Assembly (NCBI GenBank): GCA_016208485.1
Contig: JACQXY010000019.1
Coordinates: 38,103 to 102,102, forward strand
Direction: 5' to 3'
DNA from: Acidobacteriota bacterium
GTDB taxonomy: Bacteria; Actinomycetota; AC-67
Length of the DNA stretch: 64,000 nt
This document shows positions 7,818 to 16,476 of this stretch, in pieces. The translations under genes were made by a program, and so were the position numbers. Each line of letters starts with the position of its first letter. The stretch's first letter is position 1. Below the pieces are notes generated by a model. It worked only from the letters and a program-made list of their open reading frames with translations. It had not been told where the DNA came from and searched no databases.

Positions 7818-8939
7818 GTGCGGCTAGAGGCGCGCGTGACTCTCTGGCTGCTCGGCCTGATCGGCGCCGGCGCGGCCGTCACGGGATTTGGGATCACCCA
7901 CTTCCAGCGCCAGAGCCTCGAGCGGCAGTTCGGGGACACCGGAAGGGTGCTCGCGCTCGCCGTCAAGAACAGCCTCGAGGTGAGCATGCTGAACAACGCT
8001 CCCGAGGACGTCCGCAAGACGGTGCGCAACGTCCAGCGGGGAGGGCTCATCAAGTCGGTTGCCGTCTACCGCCGCAGCGGCTCGCCCTGGGTCGCGTCCG
8101 CCGGCCTGACCCAGCCGTCGGCCGGCGAGCGGAGGGCGCTCTACGGGTCCATGGCGGGGGAGGAGCCGCGGAGCGCTTCGTCGGGCAGCTCGCTCACGAT
8201 GTTCGTGCCGGTGACCAAGCATCCCGAGTGCGCCTCGTGCCATCCCGGGACGCAGCGCGTCCTCGGCGCGGTCGGGGTCGTGCTCGACGAGCTGCCGCTT
8301 CAGCGGGAACTCACCAACAGCACGCGGCACTCCCTCTACATGGCCGCCGCGCCGCTCGCGCTCGGCCTGCTCGCTTCCCTCTGGGCCGTGCGACGGGGCG
8401 TCCTGCGACCGCTCTCGATGGTCGGCGCGGCGGCGAAGCGGGTCGCAGCCGGCGACCTCGACGTGCGCCTGCCGGCCTTCCCTTCGGGCGAGCTGGGCTC
8501 GCTCTCCAAGACCTTCAACGAGATGGCGAGCCGCCTGCAGCTCCAGACCGCGGACATGCGCCGGACGCTCGAGCAGCTCCACTCCGACCTCGAGGGGATG
8601 GAGGAGGTCCAGTCGCTCCTCGCTTCCGGAGCCGGCCTCGGCGAGATGCTCGCCCGGGGCGCGGATCGCATGGCACCCGCACCGCACACTCGAGCCGTCC
8701 GAGCGGGATCTGGTCCGTTCGCTTTCGGGAGTCGTAGCGGTGACGGTCGAGAACGCCGAGCTGCTCGAGCGGCTGAACGAGAAGGAGCAGAGCCTCGAGG
8801 GGCTGCTGAAGAAGACCCTCGCGGCCCAGGAGGAGGAGCGGCGGCGGCTCGCGCGAGAGTTGCACGACGAGACGAGCCAGATCCTCGCGGCGATCATGAT
8901 GAACATCGACGTGGTAGACCGGCAGCTCCAGTCGCGTAA
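7818..8939 (+). CDS. Haem-binding sensor region of a NarX-like histidine kinase (frameshifted from its kinase part)
   Basis: The N-terminal half of a membrane sensor. Residues 8-28 are TM1, and about 30-170 an extracytoplasmic domain containing CASCH (138-142), a c-type haem attachment motif. TM2 is about 173-191 and a HAMP domain about 192-243, followed by a coiled coil. From about residue 268 the sequence looks like the first helix of a GAF domain (LLASGAGLGEMLARGADRM), but after position ~8671 this frame becomes compositional noise that overlaps the kinase domain read in another frame. The kinase frame resumes with a GAF-like C-terminal helix (ERDLVRSLSGVVAVTVENA). The functional protein was therefore probably one polypeptide, and about 100 residues of GAF core plus the frame are missing at 8650-8720. 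Deletion or assembly error are both possible. Confidence 0.7.
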   Translation: MRLEARVTLWLLGLIGAGAAVTGFGITHFQRQSLERQFGDTGRVLALAVKNSLEVSMLNNAPEDVRKTVRNVQRGGLIKSVAVYRRSGSPWVASAGLTQPSAGERRALYGSMAGEEPRSASSGSSLTMFVPVTKHPECASCHPGTQRVLGAVGVVLDELPLQRELTNSTRHSLYMAAAPLALGLLASLWAVRRGVLRPLSMVGAAAKRVAAGDLDVRLPAFPSGELGSLSKTFNEMASRLQLQTADMRRTLEQLHSDLEGMEEVQSLLASGAGLGEMLARGADRMAPAPHTRAVRAGSGPFAFGSRSGDGRERRAARAAEREGAEPRGAAEEDPRGPGGGAAAARARVARRDEPDPRGDHDEHRRGRPAAPVA

Positions 8940-9447
8940 GCCGTACCGCGCGCGGCTGAAGGCCGTGAAGGCTCTCGCGGAGGAGGCGGCGCGGAACCTG
9001 AACAAGGTGCTGCTCGACCTTCGGCCGGCGCTCCTCGACGAACTCGGTCTGGTCGAGGCGCTGCGATGGTACGTGTCTCAGATGCAGGAGGTGTGGGGCC
9101 TGCCGGTCACCATCCAGGCGAAGAAGATGCCGAGGCTGCCGGAGCACGTGGAGATGGCCGCGTTTCGGATCGCGCAGGAGGCGGTGGCGAACGCGGTTCG
9201 CCACGGAGCGCCGCGCTCGATCCGGATGAAGGTCGCCGCGCCGGACGGCACGGTGCGCGTGGAGGTGGAGGACGACGGTTCCGGGTTCGACGTCGCCGGC
9301 GCGATGGCGAAGGCCCGGACGGGCGAAGCGGTCGGCCTGCTCGGGATGATCGAGCGGGCCGAGTTGCTCGGCGGGCGGCTCGAGGTCCAGTCGCAGCCCG
9401 GCAAGGGCACGAGGATCTCGGCCGAGATCCCGATCGGAGGAGGCTAG
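8740..9447 (+). CDS. Histidine kinase catalytic region (HisKA_3 + HATPase_c), NarX/DegS type
   Basis: A 235-aa segment with the dimerisation/phosphoacceptor motif RRLARELHDETSQ (His at residue 42 from the GTG at 8740) and an HATPase with IAQEAVANAVRHG (N box), VEDDGSGFD (G1) and GLLGMIERAELLGG (G2). The frame stays open upstream of the GTG and carries the end of a GAF-like helix there, so this is best read as the C-terminal half of the sensor that begins at 7818. An internal GTG start could still make a soluble kinase. It is followed 4 bp later by the response regulator, its obvious partner. Confidence 0.8.
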   Translation: MTVENAELLERLNEKEQSLEGLLKKTLAAQEEERRRLARELHDETSQILAAIMMNIDVVDRQLQSRKPYRARLKAVKALAEEAARNLNKVLLDLRPALLDELGLVEALRWYVSQMQEVWGLPVTIQAKKMPRLPEHVEMAAFRIAQEAVANAVRHGAPRSIRMKVAAPDGTVRVEVEDDGSGFDVAGAMAKARTGEAVGLLGMIERAELLGGRLEVQSQPGKGTRISAEIPIGGG

Positions 9448-9451
9448 GGCG

Positions 9452-10117
9452 ATGGACAAGACGATTCGTGTTCTCATTGCCGACGATCATGCCGTCGTCC
9501 GGCAGGGCATCCGGATGGTTCTCGAGACCGATCCGCAGCTCAAGGTGGTGGCCGATGTGGCTTCCGGAGAGGAGGCGATCGAGAAGGTGCACGAGCTGCG
9601 CCCGGACGTCGTGGTGATGGACGTCGCCATGCCGGGCCTGAGCGGGTTCGAGGCCACCCAGCGCATCCACGAGGCTCACGCCGACGTGAAGATCCTCGCG
9701 CTCACCGTCCACGACAGCGAGGCCTACATCTTCCAGATGCTGCGCGCCGGCGCCGTCGGGTACGTCCTGAAGCGCGCCCCAGCCGCTGAAGTCATCGAGG
9801 CGGTCAAGGCCGCTTTCCGGGGCGAGGCGATCCTGCACCCGAGCGTCGCGAAGCTTCTCATCCGCGATTACCTCACGCGGGTCGAGAAGGGTCAGGAATC
9901 GACGTCCTTCGACCAGCTCTCCAAGCGGGAGCGGGAGATCGTCAAGCTCATCGCCGAGGGGCGAACGAACCGCGACATCGCCGAGATGCTCTGCCTGTCG
10001 ATCAAGACCGTGCAGGCGCATCGCGCGAACTTCATGCGCAAGCTCGGCTTGCACGACCGCACCGAGCTGGTGAAGTACGCGATCCGGCGCGGCATCATCG
10101 ACCTCGAGGAAGCCTGA
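9452..10117 (+). CDS. NarL/FixJ-family response regulator
   Basis: A 221-aa two-domain regulator. The receiver domain (residues about 5-120) has the acidic pair ADDH, phosphoacceptor Asp57 in VVMDVAMPG, the conserved Thr in LALTVHD and Lys in VLKRAP. The LuxR-type helix-turn-helix is about 155-215 (LSKREREIVKLIAEG, then IKTVQAHRANFMRKL). The ATG at 9452 has a GGAGGAGG sequence 8 bases upstream, inside the end of the kinase gene. It is expected to be phosphorylated by the adjacent kinase and plausibly regulates the cytochrome genes upstream. Confidence 0.9.
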   Translation: MDKTIRVLIADDHAVVRQGIRMVLETDPQLKVVADVASGEEAIEKVHELRPDVVVMDVAMPGLSGFEATQRIHEAHADVKILALTVHDSEAYIFQMLRAGAVGYVLKRAPAAEVIEAVKAAFRGEAILHPSVAKLLIRDYLTRVEKGQESTSFDQLSKREREIVKLIAEGRTNRDIAEMLCLSIKTVQAHRANFMRKLGLHDRTELVKYAIRRGIIDLEEA

Positions 10118-10141
10118 GCGCGCGCGGCGCTTCCCCGGGCG

Positions 10142-11479
10142 TTAGGCCGGGCGGACGAGCACGGTCGAGCCTCCGGTCACGCGCAACTCGCCGGTCGAGC
10201 GGTCCCAGGTCCACTGTCCGTCGGTTCCCACGTCGGGGCCGTTCGGGTACCTGATCTCGGGGGCGGCGAAGATCGCGGTCCCGCCGCCCGACCAGGTCGC
10301 CGTCAGCTCGCTCGTCGCGGCGTCGAAATGGAACGCCGTCAGCCCCGGGACGGCCGCGGGGTACGCGCGGGCGATGTCGTCCAGGATTCCCCGGGGCGTG
10401 CCGTTCTTCTCGATGGGCGAGTAGCCGGTGCCGGGCTCGTACACCCAGTAGGAGGCGCCGGCGCGCGCCTCATCGGCGAGGTCGTACACGCGGCGCAGGA
10501 ACCCCTCGGCGTCCGGGGCGTCGTAGACCATGCCGAACTCCCCGAGCCATAGCGGCAGCCCCGCGACCCCCGCCTCGGCGACCGAGTAGCGGAAGTTCGT
10601 CTCCGCGAGCGGCGGCCGCGCCTCCGCGCCGGTGTAGGGGGCCCAGTCCCATAACCCGTACAGGTGCGGCGCGTAGACCGCATTCTCCGGCGGTTCGAGC
10701 GGAGGGACGGTCGGCATGTGCACGTTCTTGTAGTTGGGAGGCTCGAGGAACCCGACGTGCCCGTCGCCCGTGCCGCGGATCGCGTCGAGCCAGCGCGCTT
10801 GGGACGGGTAGAGGTACTGAGTCTCGAAGACCCCCGGCGGGATGAAGCCCTGGTACGGCTCGTTCATGAGGTCGTAGCCCGCCACCATCGGGTTGTCTTT
10901 GAGCCGCGCCGCGACCGCGACCCACGCGCCGGCGTAGTGCGCTTGCAGATCCGCGGAGGTCCAGAAGCTCGTGAAGGCGCACATGACCGCGGGAGACAGG
11001 TAGTTCGCCGCCCACGCGCCGGTCGCCCCCGCGAGGTCGGCGTGGGGGCAGGTCGTCTCGGCGGCCCACGCGGGCGCGCCGTTGTCCCACGGCGTGCCGT
11101 ACACGTCCTGGTGCATGTCCACCACGACGTAGAGCCCCGCGCCGGTGGCCTCGCTCACGAGCGCGGTGAACTTGCTCAGGTACTCCTGGTCGTACGTCCC
11201 TTTCTCGGGCTCGATCGCGGCCCACGAGGTGCCGAGCCGGATCGAGTTCATCCCCCAGGACCGGATGCGCGCGAAGTCCGAGGAAGCGACCGGCGGGAGG
11301 AAGGGCGGGTACTTGTTGATCACCGCGATGCCCCGGAGCAACACGTCTCGCCCGTCTCCGTCGAGGAGCTTCCCCCCTTCCGCGCGCAGGAGCGGCGAGC
11401 CGGCTTCCGCGCGCAGGGGCATGGTCGCCACGGAGGACGCGAGGAGCAGGAGCGATACGAGGAGGCGTGCGCGGCGCAT
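10142..11479 (-). CDS. Secreted glycoside hydrolase family 5 (endoglycoceramidase-like)
   Basis: A 445-aa exported enzyme with a signal peptide of about 27 residues. The GH5 TIM barrel is indicated by the acid/base Glu207 in DLMNEPYQG, the nucleophile Glu314 in WLGEFGMVY, and RLGTSWAAIEPEKG and VVVDMHQDVYG, the arrangement seen in endoglycoceramidase-like and related GH5 subfamilies. The C-terminal 90 residues (SELTATWSGGGTAIF onward) look like a beta-sandwich. The ATG at 11479 is preceded by AAGGGAG. The gene lies 95 bp downstream of an alpha-galactosidase on the same strand, so the two may act on one galactose-containing glycoside or glycolipid. Substrate assignment is inference. Confidence 0.85.
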   Translation of the reverse strand: MRRARLLVSLLLLASSVATMPLRAEAGSPLLRAEGGKLLDGDGRDVLLRGIAVINKYPPFLPPVASSDFARIRSWGMNSIRLGTSWAAIEPEKGTYDQEYLSKFTALVSEATGAGLYVVVDMHQDVYGTPWDNGAPAWAAETTCPHADLAGATGAWAANYLSPAVMCAFTSFWTSADLQAHYAGAWVAVAARLKDNPMVAGYDLMNEPYQGFIPPGVFETQYLYPSQARWLDAIRGTGDGHVGFLEPPNYKNVHMPTVPPLEPPENAVYAPHLYGLWDWAPYTGAEARPPLAETNFRYSVAEAGVAGLPLWLGEFGMVYDAPDAEGFLRRVYDLADEARAGASYWVYEPGTGYSPIEKNGTPRGILDDIARAYPAAVPGLTAFHFDAATSELTATWSGGGTAIFAAPEIRYPNGPDVGTDGQWTWDRSTGELRVTGGSTVLVRPA

Positions 11480-11574
11480 GAGGTGACTCCCTTCCCGTCT
11501 TGGGCCTGCCGCTCGGGCGCGGCGGCTTTCAGGAGAGTTCGCCGCGCGCGGGTCCGTTTCCTGCCGCGCGCGGC

Positions 11575-12858
11575 TCACGGGGGGCTCACGCGGAACAGGG
11601 CGATCCCGTGCGCGGGTACCGTCGCGGCGATTTCCGCCTCGACCGTCGCGTCGGTGTGGGCCCAGAGGTCCCGCGCGCGGTAGGTCGCGGCGGGCGGCAG
11701 GCCGGCCTCGGCGGCGCTCACTGAAATCCGTGCCGGCGCGCCGTCTCGGTTGAAGAGCCCGATCGTGCGGCTTCCATCGGCGAGCGGCTTGACCCAGACC
11801 TCCTGGTCCCCGTCGTCGCGGATGCGCACGCCCTGCGCGCCGAGCGGATCCTGATCCACCGCGATCACCTCGGCGTTCGTGAGGATCCCGAGGGTCTCGG
11901 GCGTCATCGCGCCCAGGTCGTTGCCGGCCATCAGAGGCGCGGCCATGATCGCCCACAGGCTGAAGTGCGCGCGGTACTCGGTGTCGGTCATGCCCCCGTT
12001 GCCGACCTCGAGCATGTCGGGATCGTTCCAGCCGCCGGGGCCGGCGTAGCGCGCGAGGCCGGCGTTCTGGTCGAGGATTGTCATCACGCTCTCCCAGGAG
12101 TCCTCGATGTCGGGCGTCGTTCGCCAGAGGTTGCCGGTCTCGCGTCCCCAGAGCCACGGCTTGCCGGCGCCCCACGTGCAGATGCTGAACGCGATCGGGC
12201 GCCCGGTCGCCGCGAGCGCGTCGCGCATGCGCGCGTAGGCGTCGGGATGGCTCAGGCCCGCGCTCATGTCGGCCGGCCAGAGACGGTCCCGGCACTCCTC
12301 GGGGGAGAGCCCGGCCTCGCGCGGGCAGGCGTAGGGGAGGTTGTCGACGTTGGCGAAGCACCAGTCGAACTTCAGGTAGTCGATCCCCCAGGAGGCGAAC
12401 AGCGCCGCGTCCTCTTGGTAGTGACCGTAGCTCCCCGGGAACTGCTGGCAGGTGAGCAGCCCCGCGTCCTCGTAGATGCCGATCTCCAGGCCACGGGCGT
12501 GGACGTCGTCGGCAAGCGCGCGGATGCCGCTCGGGAAGCGGACCGGATCCGCCATGAGGTTCCCGTCCGCGCCCCGCACGCGGGCCATCCAGCAGTCGTC
12601 GAGCACGAGGGAGCGGTAGCCGGCGTCCTTGAGGCCGGAGGACACGAGCAGGTCGGCGGTAGCCCTCATGGTCCGCTCGTCGATGTCGCAACCGAAGACG
12701 TTCCAGGGATTCCAGCCCATCGGGGGCGTGCGAGCCAGGCCGTTCTCGAGGGCCGTCGCTCGGGAGGGAGCAAGGGTCGGAAGGAGGCCGAGCGCGACCG
12801 TGGCGAGGAGGGCGATGATCCGGGTCGGAATCCCGTTCGTGCGACGCTTGCTCCGCAT
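11575..12858 (-). CDS. Secreted alpha-galactosidase, glycoside hydrolase family 27
   Basis: A 427-aa protein with an N-terminal signal segment (residues about 12-36). The family hallmarks are PPMGWNPWNVFGCDI, LVLDDCW, the nucleophile Asp165 in YLKFDWC, and GGWNDPDMLEVGN carrying the acid/base Asp. It should remove terminal alpha-linked galactose (or N-acetylgalactosamine or arabinopyranose in some relatives) outside the cell. Length is typical for bacterial GH27, with a C-terminal beta domain (about 335-427). It sits upstream of the GH5 gene on the same strand. A galT gene for galactose-1-phosphate metabolism lies 8 kb away, but no galK or galE is in the window. Confidence 0.92.
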   Translation of the reverse strand: MRSKRRTNGIPTRIIALLATVALGLLPTLAPSRATALENGLARTPPMGWNPWNVFGCDIDERTMRATADLLVSSGLKDAGYRSLVLDDCWMARVRGADGNLMADPVRFPSGIRALADDVHARGLEIGIYEDAGLLTCQQFPGSYGHYQEDAALFASWGIDYLKFDWCFANVDNLPYACPREAGLSPEECRDRLWPADMSAGLSHPDAYARMRDALAATGRPIAFSICTWGAGKPWLWGRETGNLWRTTPDIEDSWESVMTILDQNAGLARYAGPGGWNDPDMLEVGNGGMTDTEYRAHFSLWAIMAAPLMAGNDLGAMTPETLGILTNAEVIAVDQDPLGAQGVRIRDDGDQEVWVKPLADGSRTIGLFNRDGAPARISVSAAEAGLPPAATYRARDLWAHTDATVEAEIAATVPAHGIALFRVSPP

Positions 12859-13040
12859 GGCGCGGCCTCCCTGGTCCCGCGCGCCTCGTGGCGCGCCGTC
12901 GCCGGAGCGTTCGACGCGTCGGCGCGATTCCCCTTCTCGAAGACCCGAACCGGGTTGCGCCCGTGGACGGACCGGCCCGGCCTGCGCGATGATGGGGAAG
13001 TCCCGGCTCCGGGGGGAGCGGGCGAGGGGGGGAGGCGGCC

Positions 13041-13772
13041 ATGGGGAACCCGGTCGTGCATTTCGAGATCAACGGCGCCGACGGACCGGCGCTGGAGCGC
13101 TTCTATTCCGGCCTGTTCGGCTGGCACGTCCAGCCCATGCCGGAGATGCGCTACGGGCTGGTGGACACCCACGCCGGAGAGGGGATCAACGGCGGGATCG
13201 GCCAGACCGAGGACGGCCGCGGCGTGGTTCAGTTCTACGTCGAGGGACCCGACATCCAGGTCCTGCTCGACCGGGCGGAATCGCTCGGGGGCAAGCCGGT
13301 TACCCCGGTCACGGAGGTCCCCGGCGTTGTGACCTTCGCGCACCTCGCCGACCCGTTCGGCAACGTGATCGGGCTCGTCAAGGCAGACGGCTCGGAGGAG
13401 GGCGGGGTCTCCCCCGGCGCGAACCCGCCGGTGGCCTGGTTCGAGATCCAGGCGCCCGACACGATCGGCGCGCGCCGGTTCTACTCCGACCTGTTCGGCT
13501 GGAAGATCAACGTCCACGAGGAGTGGGACTACGGCGAGGTGGACACGGGGGCGGGCCGCGGGATCTCCGGGGGAATCGGCCCGACGCCGGACGGCGCCCC
13601 CCACGCGAGCGTGTGGGCGAAGGTGGACGACCTCCAGCGGTACCTCGATCGCGCGGAGTCGCTCGGCGCCAAGGTGGTCATGGCGCCGATGAAGATGGGG
13701 GAGGGACTCGCGATCGCCGGATTCACCGATCCGCAGGGGAACTTCTTCGGGCTGTTCCGCATGGGCGCGTAG
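13041..13772 (+). CDS. Two-domain VOC (glyoxalase/bleomycin resistance-like) protein
   Basis: A 243-aa protein made of two similar VOC units (residues about 1-118 and 125-243). Each begins with a beta strand (VVHFEIN / VAWFEIQ), has FYSGLFGWHV / FYSDLFGWKI, and ends with DPFGNVIGL / DPQGNFFGLF. Candidate metal ligands are a His or Glu at the start and end of each unit, but not all positions are conserved, so it could bind ligand rather than catalyse. It is monocistronic and divergent from the GH27 gene. Confidence 0.85.
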   Translation: MGNPVVHFEINGADGPALERFYSGLFGWHVQPMPEMRYGLVDTHAGEGINGGIGQTEDGRGVVQFYVEGPDIQVLLDRAESLGGKPVTPVTEVPGVVTFAHLADPFGNVIGLVKADGSEEGGVSPGANPPVAWFEIQAPDTIGARRFYSDLFGWKINVHEEWDYGEVDTGAGRGISGGIGPTPDGAPHASVWAKVDDLQRYLDRAESLGAKVVMAPMKMGEGLAIAGFTDPQGNFFGLFRMGA

Positions 13773-13818
13773 CCGGGGGACCCGAGGCGGCGGGTCTCCG
13801 GCGCGATGAGGCGCGCCG

Positions 13819-15639
13819 CTATCCCGCCGGGAGGAACACGCGCGCGGAGGTCCCGCCGCCGGGCCGGTCCTCGATCCACGCCCGGCCGCCGTGCAGCTCG
13901 GCGAGGCGCGCGACGAGCGCGAGCCCGATGCCCATGCCGGGGTGGTGGGGGTGGATGGTGGGCCCCTGCTCGAGCGGAGCGAACGCGGCGTCCCGCAGGC
14001 CGGGCGGGACTCCGGGACCGTCGTCGGCCACGCCGATCTCCGCGCCGCCGGGCGCGGATCGGACCGTGAGCCAGATCCGGGTGCCCTCAGGGGTGTGGCG
14101 CACCGCGTTCGCGAGGAGGTTCTCGACGATCCGCTCGACCTGGGGGGCATCCACCGAGAGGACGGCCCTCTCCGCCTCGATGGTCAGATCGTGCCCCTCG
14201 GGGGCGGTCGCCGCGGCGACCCGCCGGACGAGCTCGCCGAGGTCCGTCTCGGACTCGTGGAGGATCAGGACGCCGCGCGCAAGGCGATCGACGTCCAGCA
14301 GGTCGGCGATCAGGCGGTCGAGCCGCCGCGCGCTGCTCGCCAGGCGCGACAGCAGGTCCATCCTTGCCCCCCCGGTGATCTCGGCGTCGTGGGAGACCAG
14401 GGTCTCGGCGGTCCCCACCAGGGTGGTGAGCGGCGTGCGAAGCTCGTGCGAGGTGTGGGTGAGGAACGCGCTCTTCATCGCCTCCAGCGCCCTGAGGCGC
14501 TCGGCCGCCGCCTGCTCCCGTTCGAAGGCGCGCCCAATCAGCTCCGCGGCCGCCTTCTCCTCCGCATTGCGCCGCTCGATCTCCTCGGCCATCGCGTCGA
14601 AGGCGCTCGAGAGGCGGCCGAGCTCGCCGCCCCGGTCCCGGATCGAGGCTCGCGCGCTGAGGTCTCCCTGACGGAGGCGCTCGGCCGCGCCGATGACCGC
14701 CCGAAGACGCCGGAGGAGGAAGACCTCGCCGAACCCCCGGGCCGCTCCCAGGGCGAGCAGTGTGACGAACGCCAGCCCGATGAGGTTGCGCGCGAGGAGG
14801 CGGTTGGCCTCCGCAAGGACGGCGTTTCTCGGAGTGCCGACGATCACGCGCATGACGCTTCCGCCCGTCCGGGCTTCGATCGAGGCGAATCCGTACAGCC
14901 GGCGGACGCCGTCGGGACCGGTGAGCTCCGCCGTCCCCTCCGCGGCGGGGCCAATGAGGGGAGAGAGCGGCGTCTCGCGGAGCGACCGGCCCACCCAACC
15001 CCCCGGGTCCGGCCGTTGGGCGAGGACCGTGCCGGAGGTGTCCACGACGAAGAGTTCGGCCTCCGGGCCGAGCCGGGTTTCCGCGGCGAACTCCCCGAGC
15101 CAGCCGAGATCCAGGGCCGCGACGATCACCGCCACGACGTTTCCGCGATCGTCCGTCGCGGGGTGGGCGAAGTTGATCCCGGGCACGCCGGTGATCCTCC
15201 CGAGCTGGTAGTCGCCGGCGGCGAAGTCGCGGGTTTGCACCGCGCGCTGGAAGTACGCGCGGTCCACGATGTTGACCGGCCTGCTGAGCTGGAGCGCGCT
15301 GCAGACGACCTCCCCGTTCGGGGCGGCCACGCCGAGATTCGAGTAGCGAGGGAAGCTCCGCATCACGCCGGCGAGGATGGCTCTGCACCCGGGCCGGTGC
15401 TCTCGGAGGTCGGGGACGCTCGCGAGGCTCTCCACGAGTTGGTGCACTCCTTCGACGGTGCGGGAGTAGTCCGCCAGCACGAAGCGGGCGGTCGTCTGTG
15501 TCGTCAGCAGAGCCTCCCGCGCGCGGTGCCGGCGGTCGGCGACGCCGGTCGTCAGGATGAGGATGAGGGCCGGAAGGATGGCGAACGAAACGACGACAGC
15601 AATGCGACTCCGAAGCCCCGTGGCTCCCCGCGCGGGCAT
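13819..15639 (-). CDS. Orphan membrane sensor histidine kinase (dCache-HAMP-HisKA-HATPase)
   Basis: A 606-aa sensor. TM1 is residues about 12-32, and a double-Cache-type extracellular sensor spans about 35-270 (typical VDRAYFQRAVQTRDFAAGDYQLG and NFAHPATDDRGNVVAVIVA strands). TM2 is about 280-300, followed by HAMP and a coiled coil. The HisKA motif is SHELRTPLTTLVG, and the ATPase domain has N box NLLANAVRHTPEG, G1 VADDGPGVP and G2 GMGIGLALVARL. All catalytic motifs look intact. No response regulator gene is adjacent, so its partner is elsewhere. The ATG at 15639 places the first helix correctly. Confidence 0.88.
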   Translation of the reverse strand: MPARGATGLRSRIAVVVSFAILPALILILTTGVADRRHRAREALLTTQTTARFVLADYSRTVEGVHQLVESLASVPDLREHRPGCRAILAGVMRSFPRYSNLGVAAPNGEVVCSALQLSRPVNIVDRAYFQRAVQTRDFAAGDYQLGRITGVPGINFAHPATDDRGNVVAVIVAALDLGWLGEFAAETRLGPEAELFVVDTSGTVLAQRPDPGGWVGRSLRETPLSPLIGPAAEGTAELTGPDGVRRLYGFASIEARTGGSVMRVIVGTPRNAVLAEANRLLARNLIGLAFVTLLALGAARGFGEVFLLRRLRAVIGAAERLRQGDLSARASIRDRGGELGRLSSAFDAMAEEIERRNAEEKAAAELIGRAFEREQAAAERLRALEAMKSAFLTHTSHELRTPLTTLVGTAETLVSHDAEITGGARMDLLSRLASSARRLDRLIADLLDVDRLARGVLILHESETDLGELVRRVAAATAPEGHDLTIEAERAVLSVDAPQVERIVENLLANAVRHTPEGTRIWLTVRSAPGGAEIGVADDGPGVPPGLRDAAFAPLEQGPTIHPHHPGMGIGLALVARLAELHGGRAWIEDRPGGGTSARVFLPAG

Positions 15640-15756
15640 CCACTCAGGATACCCGGCGCCCGGCGGGCCGGGAAGGGGATGCCCGGCCCGCCGGGTCGCC
15701 GCCCCGGTCGCGCGCGCCGGGCGCCTCCGGCGCCCCGCCCTGCGCAGCGCCCCGCC

Positions 15757-16476
15757 CTACGCGGCGGCCCGCACCATCATCAGGATCGCGGCGTAGTGAC
15801 AGGCGCTCGCGCCGATCACCATGGAGTGCCAGATCTCGTGGTAGCCGAACACGCGCGGGTTGGGATCCGGGCGCCTGCGCAGCAGCACGACCGCGCCGGC
15901 GGTGTAGAGGACGCCTCCGGCGACGATGAGGGCGCCCGGGACCGCCCTCAGGCCGCGCACCATCTGGGGGAGCGCGATGACGGCGATCCATCCGAGCGCG
16001 ATGTAGAGGGTTCCCCCGAGCGCACGGAGCCCGTCGATCTTGACGAGCTTCAGCACGATGCCGGCGATCGCGCCGGCCCACACGCCGGCGAGGACCGCGA
16101 TCCTCCACGCGCCGTGCAGCGCGAGCATGCTGAACGGAGTGTAGGTTCCGGCGATGAGCAGGAAGATCATCGAGTGATCGAGCCTGCGCATCCGCCGGAG
16201 CGCGCGCGCCGACCAGTCCAGTCGGTGGTAGGCCGCGCTCGACCCGAAGAGCCCCGCGAGGCTGAGCGCGTAGACCGCGACCGCGAAGCGCACGGTGCCG
16301 CGGCGCGCGGCGAGCACGAGCGCGGCCCCGGCCGGCACGGCGAGGAAGAAGGCGATCTCGTGGAAGCGCCCGCGGAGTCGCGGCTTGGGGAGGGCGGGGG
16401 CGCGGATCGGCCCGGACATGGATGCCATGATACCGGCCGGCCGAGGCGAGGAGGAGGGCAGTCCCGAGCCGTTCAT
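15757..16476 (-). CDS. Haemolysin III / PAQR-like integral membrane protein
   Basis: A protein of up to 239 aa with seven predicted helices. The conserved features of the YqfA/HlyIII and PAQR superfamily are present: FHEIAFF at the first helix, SSAAYHRLDW, LDHSMIFLLIAGTYTPF, and the terminal FGYHEIWHSMVIGASACHYAAI with the HxxxH and final His that bind zinc in relatives. The ATG at 16476 overlaps the preceding gene's stop by 4 bp, but ATGs at 16428 or 16419 give the usual family length and are equally likely. Its function in bacteria is poorly known; the haemolysin name is historical. Confidence 0.85.
   Translation of the reverse strand: MNGSGLPSSSPRPAGIMASMSGPIRAPALPKPRLRGRFHEIAFFLAVPAGAALVLAARRGTVRFAVAVYALSLAGLFGSSAAYHRLDWSARALRRMRRLDHSMIFLLIAGTYTPFSMLALHGAWRIAVLAGVWAGAIAGIVLKLVKIDGLRALGGTLYIALGWIAVIALPQMVRGLRAVPGALIVAGGVLYTAGAVVLLRRRPDPNPRVFGYHEIWHSMVIGASACHYAAILMMVRAAA

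Noticed and set aside
7627..7827. Short plus-strand open frame between cytochrome b and the sensor kinase
   Set aside because: It covers the promoter TTGACA-N16-TACAGT and has no ribosome-binding site or recognisable residues.
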